Origin: MGBC163016 sp964631345
GTDB lineage: Bacteria > Actinomycetota > Coriobacteriia > Coriobacteriales > Eggerthellaceae
Assembly (NCBI GenBank): GCA_964631345.1
Contig: CAZVWE010000004.1
Location: forward strand, 62,001 to 126,000
Length of the DNA: 64,000 nt
Direction of reading: 5' to 3'
This document shows positions 26,759 to 34,966 of the stretch, one piece after another. A program made the position numbers and the translations under genes. How positions within the stretch are numbered: the first letter of the stretch is position 1; every line of letters begins with the position of its first letter. The notes under the pieces are model-generated. The model did no database searches. It saw nothing but the letters and a program-made list of their open reading frames with translations, and was not told the DNA's origin.

Positions 26759-27706
26759 ATGCTTTTTTCAATAATCAGTTTTGTTTTAGTACTGCTATTT
26801 ATAGGTTTTATCCTTTGGCTTATTGGACTGTTTTGGGCTTGGCTTGGACGAGGCAAAAGACTCAAACATGTTGTTCACGATGATCTAGTATCTGAAGACA
26901 TCCGAAACACTGCAGAGCGCCTAGAGGCATACAGACAAGGCAAAAAGCTTGGGATAACCGGTGAAAAGGCAAGACCAAAATTCACGTCTGCTCAATTAAA
27001 CGAAATTAGGAAAGCAGAAGCCGCAGTTCGTAACAACTATCTCAATCATTTAAGAATTGGTTGGTATCAAGTTGTCATGATCTTCTTTATAGGGTCAGTT
27101 CTTGGCCTTGTGCTTGAAGAAGTATGGATGTTTATAACAGCGGGTGTCACTGAAAGTAGAGTTGGACTTGTATGGGGGCCATTTAGTCCACTTTACGGAG
27201 CCGGAGCCCTTCTGCTTACACTAATTACTTTTCAACTTCGCAAACACAATGCAAAAGGGTGGGTTGTTTTTATCATCTCAATGATCGTCGGAGGACTACT
27301 TGAGCAATGCACCGGGTGGGCAATGGAGACTTTCATGGGTGCTGTCTCTTGGGACTATATCGCAGGTGGCGTGCCCGGAGCCATCACTAAATGGGTAGCT
27401 ATCCCCTTCCTATTCTTCTGGGGACTTTTGGGATACGCTTGGTATAAGTTAATCATGCCTAATATCCTCTATTTATTAGGGGTTCCAACAACACGACGCA
27501 AAGCGATTTTTGTTGCACTTTTATCTATATATCTAATCGCAGATATCTTCATGACCATAATGTGCTTCGACCGTCGAGCTGAAAGAGACGAAGGGATCCC
27601 TCCAGCTAATGCATTCGAGCAATGGATTGATGAAAACTTTAGTAACGAATTTATGGCACAGCGTTTCCAAAATATGGTGATAGACAGCGCAAGTCAGACA
27701 TCTTAA
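26759..27706 (+). CDS. CmpB-like membrane protein (putative ABC transporter type IV)
   Basis: A 315-residue membrane protein of the ABC_trans_CmpB family (PF06541). One N-terminal helix is followed by a charged cytoplasmic stretch (residues 35-100), then about five helices with the family signatures FIGSVLGLVLEEVW, GLVWGPFSPLYGAGAL and VGGLLEQCTGWAME. CTTGGAG lies 5 nt before ATG. Despite the family name no ATPase partner is adjacent, so transport has not been shown. A perfect 10-bp hairpin follows. Confidence 0.88.
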   Translation: MLFSIISFVLVLLFIGFILWLIGLFWAWLGRGKRLKHVVHDDLVSEDIRNTAERLEAYRQGKKLGITGEKARPKFTSAQLNEIRKAEAAVRNNYLNHLRIGWYQVVMIFFIGSVLGLVLEEVWMFITAGVTESRVGLVWGPFSPLYGAGALLLTLITFQLRKHNAKGWVVFIISMIVGGLLEQCTGWAMETFMGAVSWDYIAGGVPGAITKWVAIPFLFFWGLLGYAWYKLIMPNILYLLGVPTTRRKAIFVALLSIYLIADIFMTIMCFDRRAERDEGIPPANAFEQWIDENFSNEFMAQRFQNMVIDSASQTS

Positions 27707-27712
27707 TGCAAT

Positions 27713-27737
27713 ACAGGGAGCAAGTGCTGCTCCCTGT
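27713..27737. terminator. Perfect 10-bp hairpin
   Basis: ACAGGGAGCA and TGCTCCCTGT with a 5-nt loop lie 6 nt after the CmpB-like stop and 30 nt from the convergent SDR stop. No T-run; probably a bidirectional terminator. Confidence 0.6.
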
Positions 27738-27767
27738 TAGAGTAGATCCTCGGTCAAAACCAATAAA

Positions 27768-28520
27768 TTACGGACGGGAAAGACCATCAACTGGAATAAC
27801 TGCACCAGAAACATAGCTTGCCATATCAGATGCTAAGAACAGATATGCATACGCGATGTCTTCTGGCTCTCCCATACGACCCAGTGGAATGCTTTCAATT
27901 AGCGGTTTAATTACTGAATCAGGAAGTGCATCAACCATATCGGTATGTGTAACTCCAGGAGCAACCGCATTAACGCGAATCTTATAACGTGCAAGTTCTC
28001 TTGCAAGCGATAGAGTCAAGCCATTCACGGCAAACTTTGAAGTTGGATATGCAAAGCCTGAAGGTTGCCCGTATTTTCCAACCATGGAAGATGTATTGAT
28101 AATTGCTCCTCCCTGGCCTTGTTCAATCATGATTCGAGCAGCTGCTTGGCTGCAAACAAACACTGCTGTTACGTTTAATTTCATGACCTTTTCGTATTCA
28201 TCCATTGTGTAATCAATCAATGGAGTACGAGAGCTAATGCCTGCGTTGTTACAAAGAACATCAAGTCGTCCGAAGCGCTCAACCACTGACTCAAAAGCTT
28301 CTTTTACAGAATCAGGATTGTCCAACTCAGGTGCTATACCCATTACATTTTCCGCATATCCATCTGATGCAAGCTTTGCAAGCGCCTCATCAACAGTTTG
28401 TTTGCGAGACCCTGCAAGCGCTACCTTCGCGCCGTTTTTCAAAAACTCCTCAACGATTGAATAGCCAATTCCTCGGGTACCGCCAGTTACTATAACAACC
28501 TTATCTTCAACCAATGCCAT
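27768..28520 (-). CDS. SDR-family NAD(P)-dependent oxidoreductase
   Basis: A 250-residue classical short-chain dehydrogenase: VTGGTRGIG cofactor loop, CNNAGISS, catalytic Ser in INTSSMVGKYG, and YPTSK for Tyr/Lys, then the VAPGVTHTDM segment and C-terminal YVSGAVIPVDGLSRP. The family covers 3-oxoacyl-ACP reductases and hydroxysteroid dehydrogenases. In gut Coriobacteriia the latter act on bile acids, but the sequence alone does not decide the substrate. GGAAACAG precedes ATG. It is monocistronic as far as can be seen. Confidence 0.92.
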   Translation of the reverse strand: MALVEDKVVIVTGGTRGIGYSIVEEFLKNGAKVALAGSRKQTVDEALAKLASDGYAENVMGIAPELDNPDSVKEAFESVVERFGRLDVLCNNAGISSRTPLIDYTMDEYEKVMKLNVTAVFVCSQAAARIMIEQGQGGAIINTSSMVGKYGQPSGFAYPTSKFAVNGLTLSLARELARYKIRVNAVAPGVTHTDMVDALPDSVIKPLIESIPLGRMGEPEDIAYAYLFLASDMASYVSGAVIPVDGLSRP

Positions 28521-28843
28521 ATCTGTTTCCTTTCAATACTGAAAATCAATTTTCACGCTCAAAATTTTATAAACCTTCTTATAAACCCAACAGTATTTAA
28601 GCCTCACAACTTGGGTTGGAACATATTAATTGATTGCAAGGCGCTAGACATATCGCAGAGCGTAAAGGCTACGATTTGTAACATAAATTTAGCATTAGAA
28701 TTTTTAAGTTGATAACTCTAATAAAAGATGAATTCCATTGAAGGTTTTAGTGCTGCAAACAATTGACTTAGTTATTTAATTGCGATATTAAAAGTTCTTA
28801 AGGTTTTATTAATTTACGTAATAAAGTTCGAGATGAGGTAAAG
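28521..28843. other. AT-rich intergenic region
   Basis: This 323-nt gap holds the divergent promoters of the SDR and zinc-ribbon genes. It is strongly AT-rich (for example ATTTAGCATTAGAATTTTTA). No gene, RNA or repeat was recognised in it. Confidence 0.5.
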
Positions 28844-29893
28844 ATGGCTTTCTGTACGAATTGTGGAAAGAAAATTGATGACGGAACAAAGTTCTGCACT
28901 AATTGTGGAACTCCAATTGCAACTCCTACAGTAAGCCAAAACTCCGAAGCAACCCCTTCAACATCTACTACGACTACAACTCCAACCGCTACGCCATCAA
29001 CCTCTACGGTTTCATCGGCTGCACAAACACAAGCAATCCCGCCTGTAGGAAATGCTGCACCTAGTGCATCTGCACCAACACAGGCAATTCCACCCGTAAA
29101 TACAGCAAGCGCCCCAACTGAGGCCATTAACCCTATCACTAGTCAAACCACAACGCTACAAAGCGATCTTCCTGATTCAGCTTTTCAGCCTAAAACACAA
29201 CCGCAAGTATATGTAGCTCCACAAACTCAGGCTCAAGTCCCTGTTCAACCTATCATTGATCAGGATCAGCCTAAATCAGGTAAAGGCAAAAAGGCAGCCA
29301 TTGTAATACTCATCGCAATAGTTCTTGTTATAGCTGCTTGTGTTGCAATCGCTTTCGCAATGGGATTTTTTGATCAAAAAGAAGAAACCACAAGCCAAAA
29401 TAGCGCCATAGAAAATGTCGCAAATAAGAATAGCGAGGCAAACAACGCAAATGAGCAAAACTCGAGCGAGAATACCAATACCAACACGAACGCCAATACC
29501 AATACAAACGCCACAACTTCTGCAACCACAACACCAAAAACAGCTACGCTTTCTGTAGTGAATCCCCGAAATGACCAAACTGTCTCTAGTGTTATTCGCC
29601 TAAATGATGACTACGGTGTAATTAAAGACATCACAACAAAAGCTTATACCCGTGAAGAGATTGAAGCTCTAGGGCTTTCAGATGCAGAGCTCTACATCGC
29701 AAGAAACGAAATTGTCGCACGCACTGGATATAAATTTCACTATCAACCAAATACTGATTTCTTCTTAGCAAATTGTCCTTGGTATAGCGCGACTAACGAT
29801 TCGTACGAGCTAAGTGGAATACCTGCGGATAATGCAGGCATAATCGCAGCAATAGAGCGTGACCACGATTCTTGGTACCTAGAGATTAAATAG
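28844..29893 (+). CDS. Zinc-ribbon membrane protein with YARHG domain
   Basis: A 349-residue protein. It opens with a zinc ribbon (CTNCGKKIDDGTKFCTNCG, four Cys). A long Thr/Pro/Ala/Gln linker (residues 25-145) contains the repeated TQAIPPV. One membrane helix (about 150-172) follows, then an Asn/Thr-rich stretch and a C-terminal YARHG domain (LYIARNEIVARTGYKF, FFLANCPWY). The ribbon should be cytoplasmic and the YARHG part outside. YARHG domains are thought to bind cell-envelope ligands; the role is unknown. GAGGTAAAG precedes ATG. Confidence 0.88.
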   Translation: MAFCTNCGKKIDDGTKFCTNCGTPIATPTVSQNSEATPSTSTTTTTPTATPSTSTVSSAAQTQAIPPVGNAAPSASAPTQAIPPVNTASAPTEAINPITSQTTTLQSDLPDSAFQPKTQPQVYVAPQTQAQVPVQPIIDQDQPKSGKGKKAAIVILIAIVLVIAACVAIAFAMGFFDQKEETTSQNSAIENVANKNSEANNANEQNSSENTNTNTNANTNTNATTSATTTPKTATLSVVNPRNDQTVSSVIRLNDDYGVIKDITTKAYTREEIEALGLSDAELYIARNEIVARTGYKFHYQPNTDFFLANCPWYSATNDSYELSGIPADNAGIIAAIERDHDSWYLEIK

Positions 29894-29914
29894 CACCATT
29901 TACAAACATCATTA

Positions 29915-29945
29915 GATAACGTCATCTTTATTAGATGGCGTTATC
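29915..29945 (+). terminator. Terminator after YARHG gene
   Basis: GATAACGTCATC and GATGGCGTTATC pair over 12 bp with one mismatch, followed by TTTAT. A related GCGTCATCTTTA sequence is repeated about 30 nt downstream. Confidence 0.6.
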
Positions 29946-30023
29946 TTTATCGAGCAGGTAGCGTCATCTTTAAATAAACGCCGTCTGCACATAGGTATGA
30001 CCTTCAAGCAATCGCTGTCTGCT

Positions 30024-30051
30024 AGCCTAAACCCACCAGCCTAAACCCACT
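30024..30051 (+). repeat. 14-bp tandem duplication
   Basis: AGCCTAAACCCACC is followed directly by AGCCTAAACCCACT, upstream of the amino-acid permease gene. Confidence 0.8.
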
Positions 30052-30098
30052 ACAAGGCAACGATAGCTTGAAGAAGATTAACTCATTTTGGATACTTA

Positions 30099-30878
30099 AT
30101 GGCTAACCCGTTTACAACTCAGCAAGATGAATCACCAAGCACGCTTAAGGCGGCACTGAATTATCTTGTTGTGTGTATAGTGATCATCGCTGTTGTTTGG
30201 GCATCGCTTACAGCGGTAGGTATTACGCTAAATTTCGACTTCATCTCCCAATATAGAATACGTATCTGGGACGGATTCCTAATGACGATTGGAATCTCTA
30301 TCGCCTCATTAGTGCTTAGTCTTTTACTTGGAATACTGGTCGCTTTTGGACAAAATACTAAGATTTTACCTATTCGCTATATATGTGATTTATACGTAAA
30401 GATAATTCGTGGAACTCCCCTAATTGTGCAGATCTATTTTTTCTACTACATAATTGGCACAGCATGGGGAATAGATAATCGAATCCTCGCTGGGATCATA
30501 ATTCTGTCGCTGTTTTCTGGTGCATATATCGCAGAAATCATACGCGGTAGTATGCTTTCTGTAGATTCCGGACAAATTGAAGCAGCTCGTGCAGTTGGAT
30601 TCACACATTCGCAAACTTTAAAGCATGTCGTAATTCCACAATTGGTAGCGCGCACACTTCCAGCACTTACAGGCCAAGCCGCATCAATTATTAAAGACTC
30701 ATCTCTTTTATCAGTCATAGCTGTTATAGAGCTTACTCAGACAATTCGCGAAATCACGGCCACAAATTACAATTTCTTTGGCGGATTTTTGTTCTTAGGA
30801 GCACTGTATCTCTTATTAACGCTGCCAATAATGTTTGCGAGCAAACGATTCGAAAAGAAGCTCAGCTATGCGCATTAA
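30099..30878 (+). CDS. Polar amino-acid ABC transporter permease
   Basis: A 259-residue HisM/GlnP-type permease. Helices flank the DGFLMTIGISIASLVLSLLLG segment, VKIIRGTPLIVQIYFFYY and the EAA loop IEAARAVGFTHSQTLKHVVIPQ that contacts the ATPase. The ATPase start overlaps its stop by 11 nt. No periplasmic binding-protein gene lies nearby, so one must be encoded elsewhere. Substrate is a polar amino acid by family, otherwise unknown. Confidence 0.92.
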   Translation: MANPFTTQQDESPSTLKAALNYLVVCIVIIAVVWASLTAVGITLNFDFISQYRIRIWDGFLMTIGISIASLVLSLLLGILVAFGQNTKILPIRYICDLYVKIIRGTPLIVQIYFFYYIIGTAWGIDNRILAGIIILSLFSGAYIAEIIRGSMLSVDSGQIEAARAVGFTHSQTLKHVVIPQLVARTLPALTGQAASIIKDSSLLSVIAVIELTQTIREITATNYNFFGGFLFLGALYLLLTLPIMFASKRFEKKLSYAH

Positions 30879-31602
30879 GCTAGAAAATATCTGTAAATCC
30901 TTTGGCGAGACAGAGGTTTTGCACAACATATCATTTGATGAGGATGTAAACGCGCTTGCCATAATAGGGCCTTCTGGGAGTGGGAAATCAACTCTATTAC
31001 GAATAATAGGGGGACTACTTGCTCCAACAAGTGGCACACTGACCATCAACAAAACCCCTGTCGATATGAGTGAAGCTGGACTTTTGGAACACAGACGTCA
31101 TATAGGATTTGTATTCCAAGATGGTGGCCTTTTCCATCATATGACAGCACAAGAAAATATATCCATCCCATTAAGCGTGGTTCATAGGATGCCTAAAGAA
31201 AACGCTGATGCGCATGCACTAAATTTGCTTAAGCGATTAGGTCTTGAGCGTGAAATGGATAAGCATCCCGCAGAACTTTCAGGAGGTCAAAAACAGCGTG
31301 TGGCAATAGCCCGCGCAATTGCATCGAAACCTTCTTTGTTGCTATTTGACGAACCAACAAGCGCGCTTGACCCAGAGTATACAAACGAAGTATTGAACGT
31401 GATAAATGATTTGCGCGAAGGGGGCGCACATCTGATCATCGTCACACATGAAATGGGATTCGCTCGCAATGCGTGCGACCATGTAGCATTTATTCATGAT
31501 GGATCGCTTATAGAATACGGAGCAAGCGAAGATATTTTTAAGAATCCTAAATCTTTCGAATTGCAAAGATTCTTAAGCAAACTTCTCGAATGGAGCCTAT
31601 AA
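30868..31602 (+). CDS. Polar amino-acid ABC transporter ATP-binding protein
   Basis: A 244-residue ATPase of the GlnQ/HisP class: Walker A GPSGSGKSTLLR, Q-loop FVFQDGGLFHHMT, signature LSGGQKQRVAIARAIA, Walker B LLLFDEPTSALDPE and H-loop IVTHEM. It pairs with the overlapping permease gene, and translation is probably coupled. ATG at 30868 is chosen over an upstream start because it begins at the conserved IKLENICKSFG. Confidence 0.94.
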   Translation: MRIKLENICKSFGETEVLHNISFDEDVNALAIIGPSGSGKSTLLRIIGGLLAPTSGTLTINKTPVDMSEAGLLEHRRHIGFVFQDGGLFHHMTAQENISIPLSVVHRMPKENADAHALNLLKRLGLEREMDKHPAELSGGQKQRVAIARAIASKPSLLLFDEPTSALDPEYTNEVLNVINDLREGGAHLIIVTHEMGFARNACDHVAFIHDGSLIEYGASEDIFKNPKSFELQRFLSKLLEWSL

Positions 31603-31675
31603 GATGGGCATGAATGGCGTTTTAAATTCGAGAAATACATTTTCCTAATGTGACTTATAAGATAGGTGCGCTTGG

Positions 31676-32929
31676 ATGAGGAAAATATTTTTTGCATTAA
31701 TGACAGTTGTTTTTGGCGCATTCGCAGGAGCATTTGCATGGGCATTTTTCTTCCTGATGAACAACGGTATCTATTTACTTTGGGAAGTAATACCTAACGC
31801 ACTTGTATCTGTAGGACTCCCATCGGTTTTCTACCCTATTGCATTTTGCACACTAGGAGGAATTTGCATTGGGATATTTTCGAAGAAATTTGGTAAATAC
31901 CCTCAAAGCATGAATGAAGTAATGGCTCAGGTAAAAGAAACTGGCCGATATGAATATAATCATATAGGAGCATCTTTTTTCGGAGCGTTATTTCCATTGC
32001 TATTTGGTGGATCAATTGGGCCTGAAGCAGGTATGACCGGAGTAATCGCTGGCCTTTGTACATGGGTTGGAGATAGACTTCGCTTTATGGGTGCAGAAAT
32101 GCGTGAACTGGCAGAAGCTGGAACGGCTGCAGTTATTTCAGCAATTTTTTCGACACCACTTTTTGGGCTTGCAGTACCAATTTTCGGGGCAGCAGATGAT
32201 TCAGACGGTAAGCACTCTGTAAGTGAAATTAAACTTGGTGTTCCCAGACCATTAAAAATTGCAATATACATACTTGCTGTTGCAGGAGCTATAGGGACAA
32301 TGGCGCTTCTTGGTCAATTGTTTGGCGCTGGTGGCGGACTTCCCAGATTCACTGATATATCTTTTGGAATGCATGAATTTATATGGCTTATTCCTTTAAT
32401 TCTTATAGGATCCATTGCGGGATGGCTGTTTTTTCCATTTGGAGCGCTTGCTCGTAAGTTTTCTTCAGTTTTAGGAAATCACACGATTGTGAAACCAGCA
32501 TTGGCAGGGTTAATTCTTGGCGCTATCGGTATAGTATTGCCATTTACACTTTTCGCAGGCGAAGCACAGACTGAAGAGATTTCTCTTATTTGGACAACTA
32601 TACCGGCATTGATCCTCATCGCTACAGGATTCGCAAAAGTGTTTGCTACACAACTATGTCTAAATATGGAATGGCGAGGTGGCCATTTCTTCCCCATTAT
32701 TTTTGCAGGCATTTCCATTGGATATGGCTTCTCCGCACTTACTGGCATTGACCCTGTGTTTTCACTTTGCGCTGTCACAGGCGCACTTGTAGGTGCCGTC
32801 ATGCGTCAACCAATTATGACTATGGTGCTTTTGTTCTTGGTGTTTCCTGTTGCTAGTGCGCCGATATTGCTTGTTGCTGCAGCAATAGGGTCAGTAATTC
32901 CTGTACCAAAACAATGGCTCAAAGACTAA
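31676..32929 (+). CDS. ClC-family chloride channel/transporter
   Basis: A 417-residue membrane protein of the ClC family. The GSIGPEAGMTGVI segment matches the GREGP motif, with the gating Glu kept but the flanking Arg and Pro changed. WRGGHFFPIIFAGISIGYG matches the GGxFxP motif, and GAVMRQPIMTMVLLF is the late helix motif. The first anion-site motif (GSGIP) is degenerate (SMNEVMAQ). Whether it is a channel or an H+/Cl- antiporter is undecided. Downstream lies a minus-strand small Cys-rich gene. Confidence 0.85.
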   Translation: MRKIFFALMTVVFGAFAGAFAWAFFFLMNNGIYLLWEVIPNALVSVGLPSVFYPIAFCTLGGICIGIFSKKFGKYPQSMNEVMAQVKETGRYEYNHIGASFFGALFPLLFGGSIGPEAGMTGVIAGLCTWVGDRLRFMGAEMRELAEAGTAAVISAIFSTPLFGLAVPIFGAADDSDGKHSVSEIKLGVPRPLKIAIYILAVAGAIGTMALLGQLFGAGGGLPRFTDISFGMHEFIWLIPLILIGSIAGWLFFPFGALARKFSSVLGNHTIVKPALAGLILGAIGIVLPFTLFAGEAQTEEISLIWTTIPALILIATGFAKVFATQLCLNMEWRGGHFFPIIFAGISIGYGFSALTGIDPVFSLCAVTGALVGAVMRQPIMTMVLLFLVFPVASAPILLVAAAIGSVIPVPKQWLKD

Positions 32930-32949
32930 ATGGGATGAGCGTTTTCAGA

Positions 32950-33126
32950 TCATTTCCGACTAGCACCAGGTGGCATAGGAAGCGGCTTCCCACATTTCTT
33001 GCAGACACGAGCATCCGATTCATTTTGTGTAGAGCAAAACGCGCAAAATCCACGTGGTTTCACCTTGGCATCGCTTGAAGGAGGCCCGCATTTTCCGCAG
33101 TGAATGCACGCAAAACACCTAGGCAT
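32950..33126 (-). CDS. Small Cys-rich double zinc-ribbon protein (58 aa)
   Basis: A 58-residue protein with ten Cys-bearing positions arranged as CFACIHCGKCG, then CAFC and CKKCG, a C-x2-C pattern suited to zinc or iron binding. AGGAGA lies 7 nt before ATG at 33126. The opening resembles that of the 60-residue protein at 54984-55166 (C-x2-C-x-H-C-x-K-C-G). It sits 90 nt after the MFS gene at the 3' end of a molybdenum-enzyme module, so it is probably an accessory of that module. Function unknown. Confidence 0.7.
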   Translation of the reverse strand: MPRCFACIHCGKCGPPSSDAKVKPRGFCAFCSTQNESDARVCKKCGKPLPMPPGASRK

Positions 33127-33216
33127 TTACAAATCTCCTATTCACGATCATAAGTCCAATCATAGGGTTAACCAAATCAAGCATCGTAGTTTCAACGTAT
33201 CCAAGCGCGTCCAAAA

Positions 33217-34434
33217 CTACTCTGGTTTTTTCATGAGTAAAGCACGCATAGGATGCACAAGTCCAACAATGGCAACGCATGCACCTATGCCAATTAGAAT
33301 CGGAAATACTGCGTCATATCCCATATTTGGTACACACATCATCGATAGACTAAAAACATACGGTGCCAAAAATGGTCCTAGATTCATCATGGATGTCATA
33401 ATGCCGCTCACAAAAGGCACCTTATCCTGAGGAGAAATATTTCCTGTTGCATTTTGTGCAGCTGTAAAGAAAGCCGATCCAGCAAATCCAAGGATAAATA
33501 CACCCAGCGCGTACACCCAGGCATTTGGTGCAAGTAAACACGGCACTATACCAACGACTATAAATACAGCACTCACACCAAAAAGACGCGCCTTAAACAA
33601 ACGGATGAGATATGGGAATAGAATTCCACAAAGAATAGTACCTATCCCACAGCAATTGATTACCAAGGCGGCCTCACCAGGACCTGCAAGTCCTCGCCAA
33701 TCAAGAACCGAAGATGTTACAACTTGCACAGTTACAACGCATGTCCAACCAGCGAGCGCAAACAAAGCGTATCCCCAAATGGCTTTAGGAATACGGCTGT
33801 GTTCAATGGGATGGTTTTCATTTTTACTCATCTCAATATCTTGTACAACGCCTTTAGCTTCTGGCATCCAAATAAGAGCGATCACTAAAGGTAAGAATCC
33901 TATCAGATAAGCTAAGAATGAATAATTCCACCCAATTTCAGTTAAATACCCAGCAACCGTGGTGTAGAGAATATTGAATACGAATTGGATAGTGATACCA
34001 AGTCCCAAAAGCCTTGAACGCTCTTCTCCATGGTATAGTGCAATGATCGTGGCATTTCCAACAGGAAACATAATGCCAAGTCCAATGCCAACTATTACAC
34101 GAGAGACTATCACGATAGTGTAATCAGTAATATCTGGCATTAAAAACGGATATGCCCCACCTAAAGTCATAACCAAAATTCCCACAATAGCTGCAGGCTT
34201 AAAACCAATACGTGGAAGTAAGGCACCAGATACGATACTTACAGGTACTGAAATAACCCCAGTAATACTATTTGCTAGCATAATGGTGGTTATGTCGGTA
34301 TCTGCAAAATGATGTGAAAAAGCTGCAATAGATGGAGTCAATATTGCGAACTCACTCATGCAGCAAAAAAGAGCAAGTATACCGATGATATTGCAGGTAG
34401 TGAGCGGCCTTGTTGATTTTGATTGAGCTGCCAT
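33217..34434 (-). CDS. MFS transporter downstream of molybdenum enzyme 1
   Basis: A 405-residue, twelve-helix MFS protein. ATG at 34434 is preceded by AGGAGG. Recognisable are LANSITGVISVPVSIVSGAL and VSRVIVGIGLGIMFPVGNATIIALY in the motif C area. It follows the molybdenum enzyme and ferredoxin subunit on the same strand, beyond a hairpin, and probably moves substrate or product of that enzyme. Transport direction and substrate are not shown by the sequence. Confidence 0.87.
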   Translation of the reverse strand: MAAQSKSTRPLTTCNIIGILALFCCMSEFAILTPSIAAFSHHFADTDITTIMLANSITGVISVPVSIVSGALLPRIGFKPAAIVGILVMTLGGAYPFLMPDITDYTIVIVSRVIVGIGLGIMFPVGNATIIALYHGEERSRLLGLGITIQFVFNILYTTVAGYLTEIGWNYSFLAYLIGFLPLVIALIWMPEAKGVVQDIEMSKNENHPIEHSRIPKAIWGYALFALAGWTCVVTVQVVTSSVLDWRGLAGPGEAALVINCCGIGTILCGILFPYLIRLFKARLFGVSAVFIVVGIVPCLLAPNAWVYALGVFILGFAGSAFFTAAQNATGNISPQDKVPFVSGIMTSMMNLGPFLAPYVFSLSMMCVPNMGYDAVFPILIGIGACVAIVGLVHPMRALLMKKPE

Positions 34435-34538
34435 AGCGCCTCCTAAAACGGCACTAAATAGATGCAAAAATTAAAGAAAAGCTATAAACATGTTTGGAAT
34501 ACACTGTGGATAGCACTTGTACGCCTTCTACATAGGCC

Positions 34539-34578
34539 TATAGCTGTGGGACATGTGAAAACACGCCCCACAGCTATA
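34539..34578 (-). terminator. Perfect 12-bp hairpin between ferredoxin subunit and MFS gene
   Basis: TATAGCTGTGGG and CCCACAGCTATA pair over a 16-nt loop in the 166-nt gap. No T-run; it may limit expression of the downstream carrier or stabilise the upstream mRNA. Confidence 0.5.
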
Positions 34579-34600
34579 TCCCATTAATGGTGTTTGTTAA

Positions 34601-34963
34601 CTAAAGCTCCAAGTCACACGGAACCCAAAGTACTTGCTTAGGTTTCTTTGCAAGCTCAGCTGTCATCTCTTCTAAAGTACCAAAACGGATAACATCAGCT
34701 AAGCAGTTGTGCATACATACTGGCTCGCGTCCATCGCGAAGACGATCAGCACAGAGATCGCATAGGTCTGTTGGTACAGGAACCTTATTCCAGTTGTAAC
34801 AGCTACCCTCGTCTTTGGAATCATCTTTTTGCCAAGGGCCATCATCGAGTACACGAATCCCCCATTTACCAATTGGATAGTTGTGCTCTTCCTTGCAACT
34901 TACTTCACAGCTTTGGCAGCCTGTGCAATATTCGTAATCAAAAAGCAATCCGTATTTAGGCAT
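34601..34963 (-). CDS. Two-[4Fe-4S] ferredoxin subunit of molybdenum enzyme 1
   Basis: A 120-residue electron-transfer subunit. The first cluster motif is CTGCQSCEVSC, the second CDLCADRLRDGREPVCMHNC. Compared with the four-cluster DmsB type it is short, carrying two clusters. It starts 3 nt after the stop of the catalytic subunit, so the two are translationally coupled and should form a heterodimer. There is no Tat signal and no membrane-anchor (DmsC/NrfD) gene, so electrons must come from a soluble donor. It is homologous to the 45529-45864 and 49791-50126 proteins. Confidence 0.92.
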   Translation of the reverse strand: MPKYGLLFDYEYCTGCQSCEVSCKEEHNYPIGKWGIRVLDDGPWQKDDSKDEGSCYNWNKVPVPTDLCDLCADRLRDGREPVCMHNCLADVIRFGTLEEMTAELAKKPKQVLWVPCDLEL

Positions 34964-34966
34964 GAT

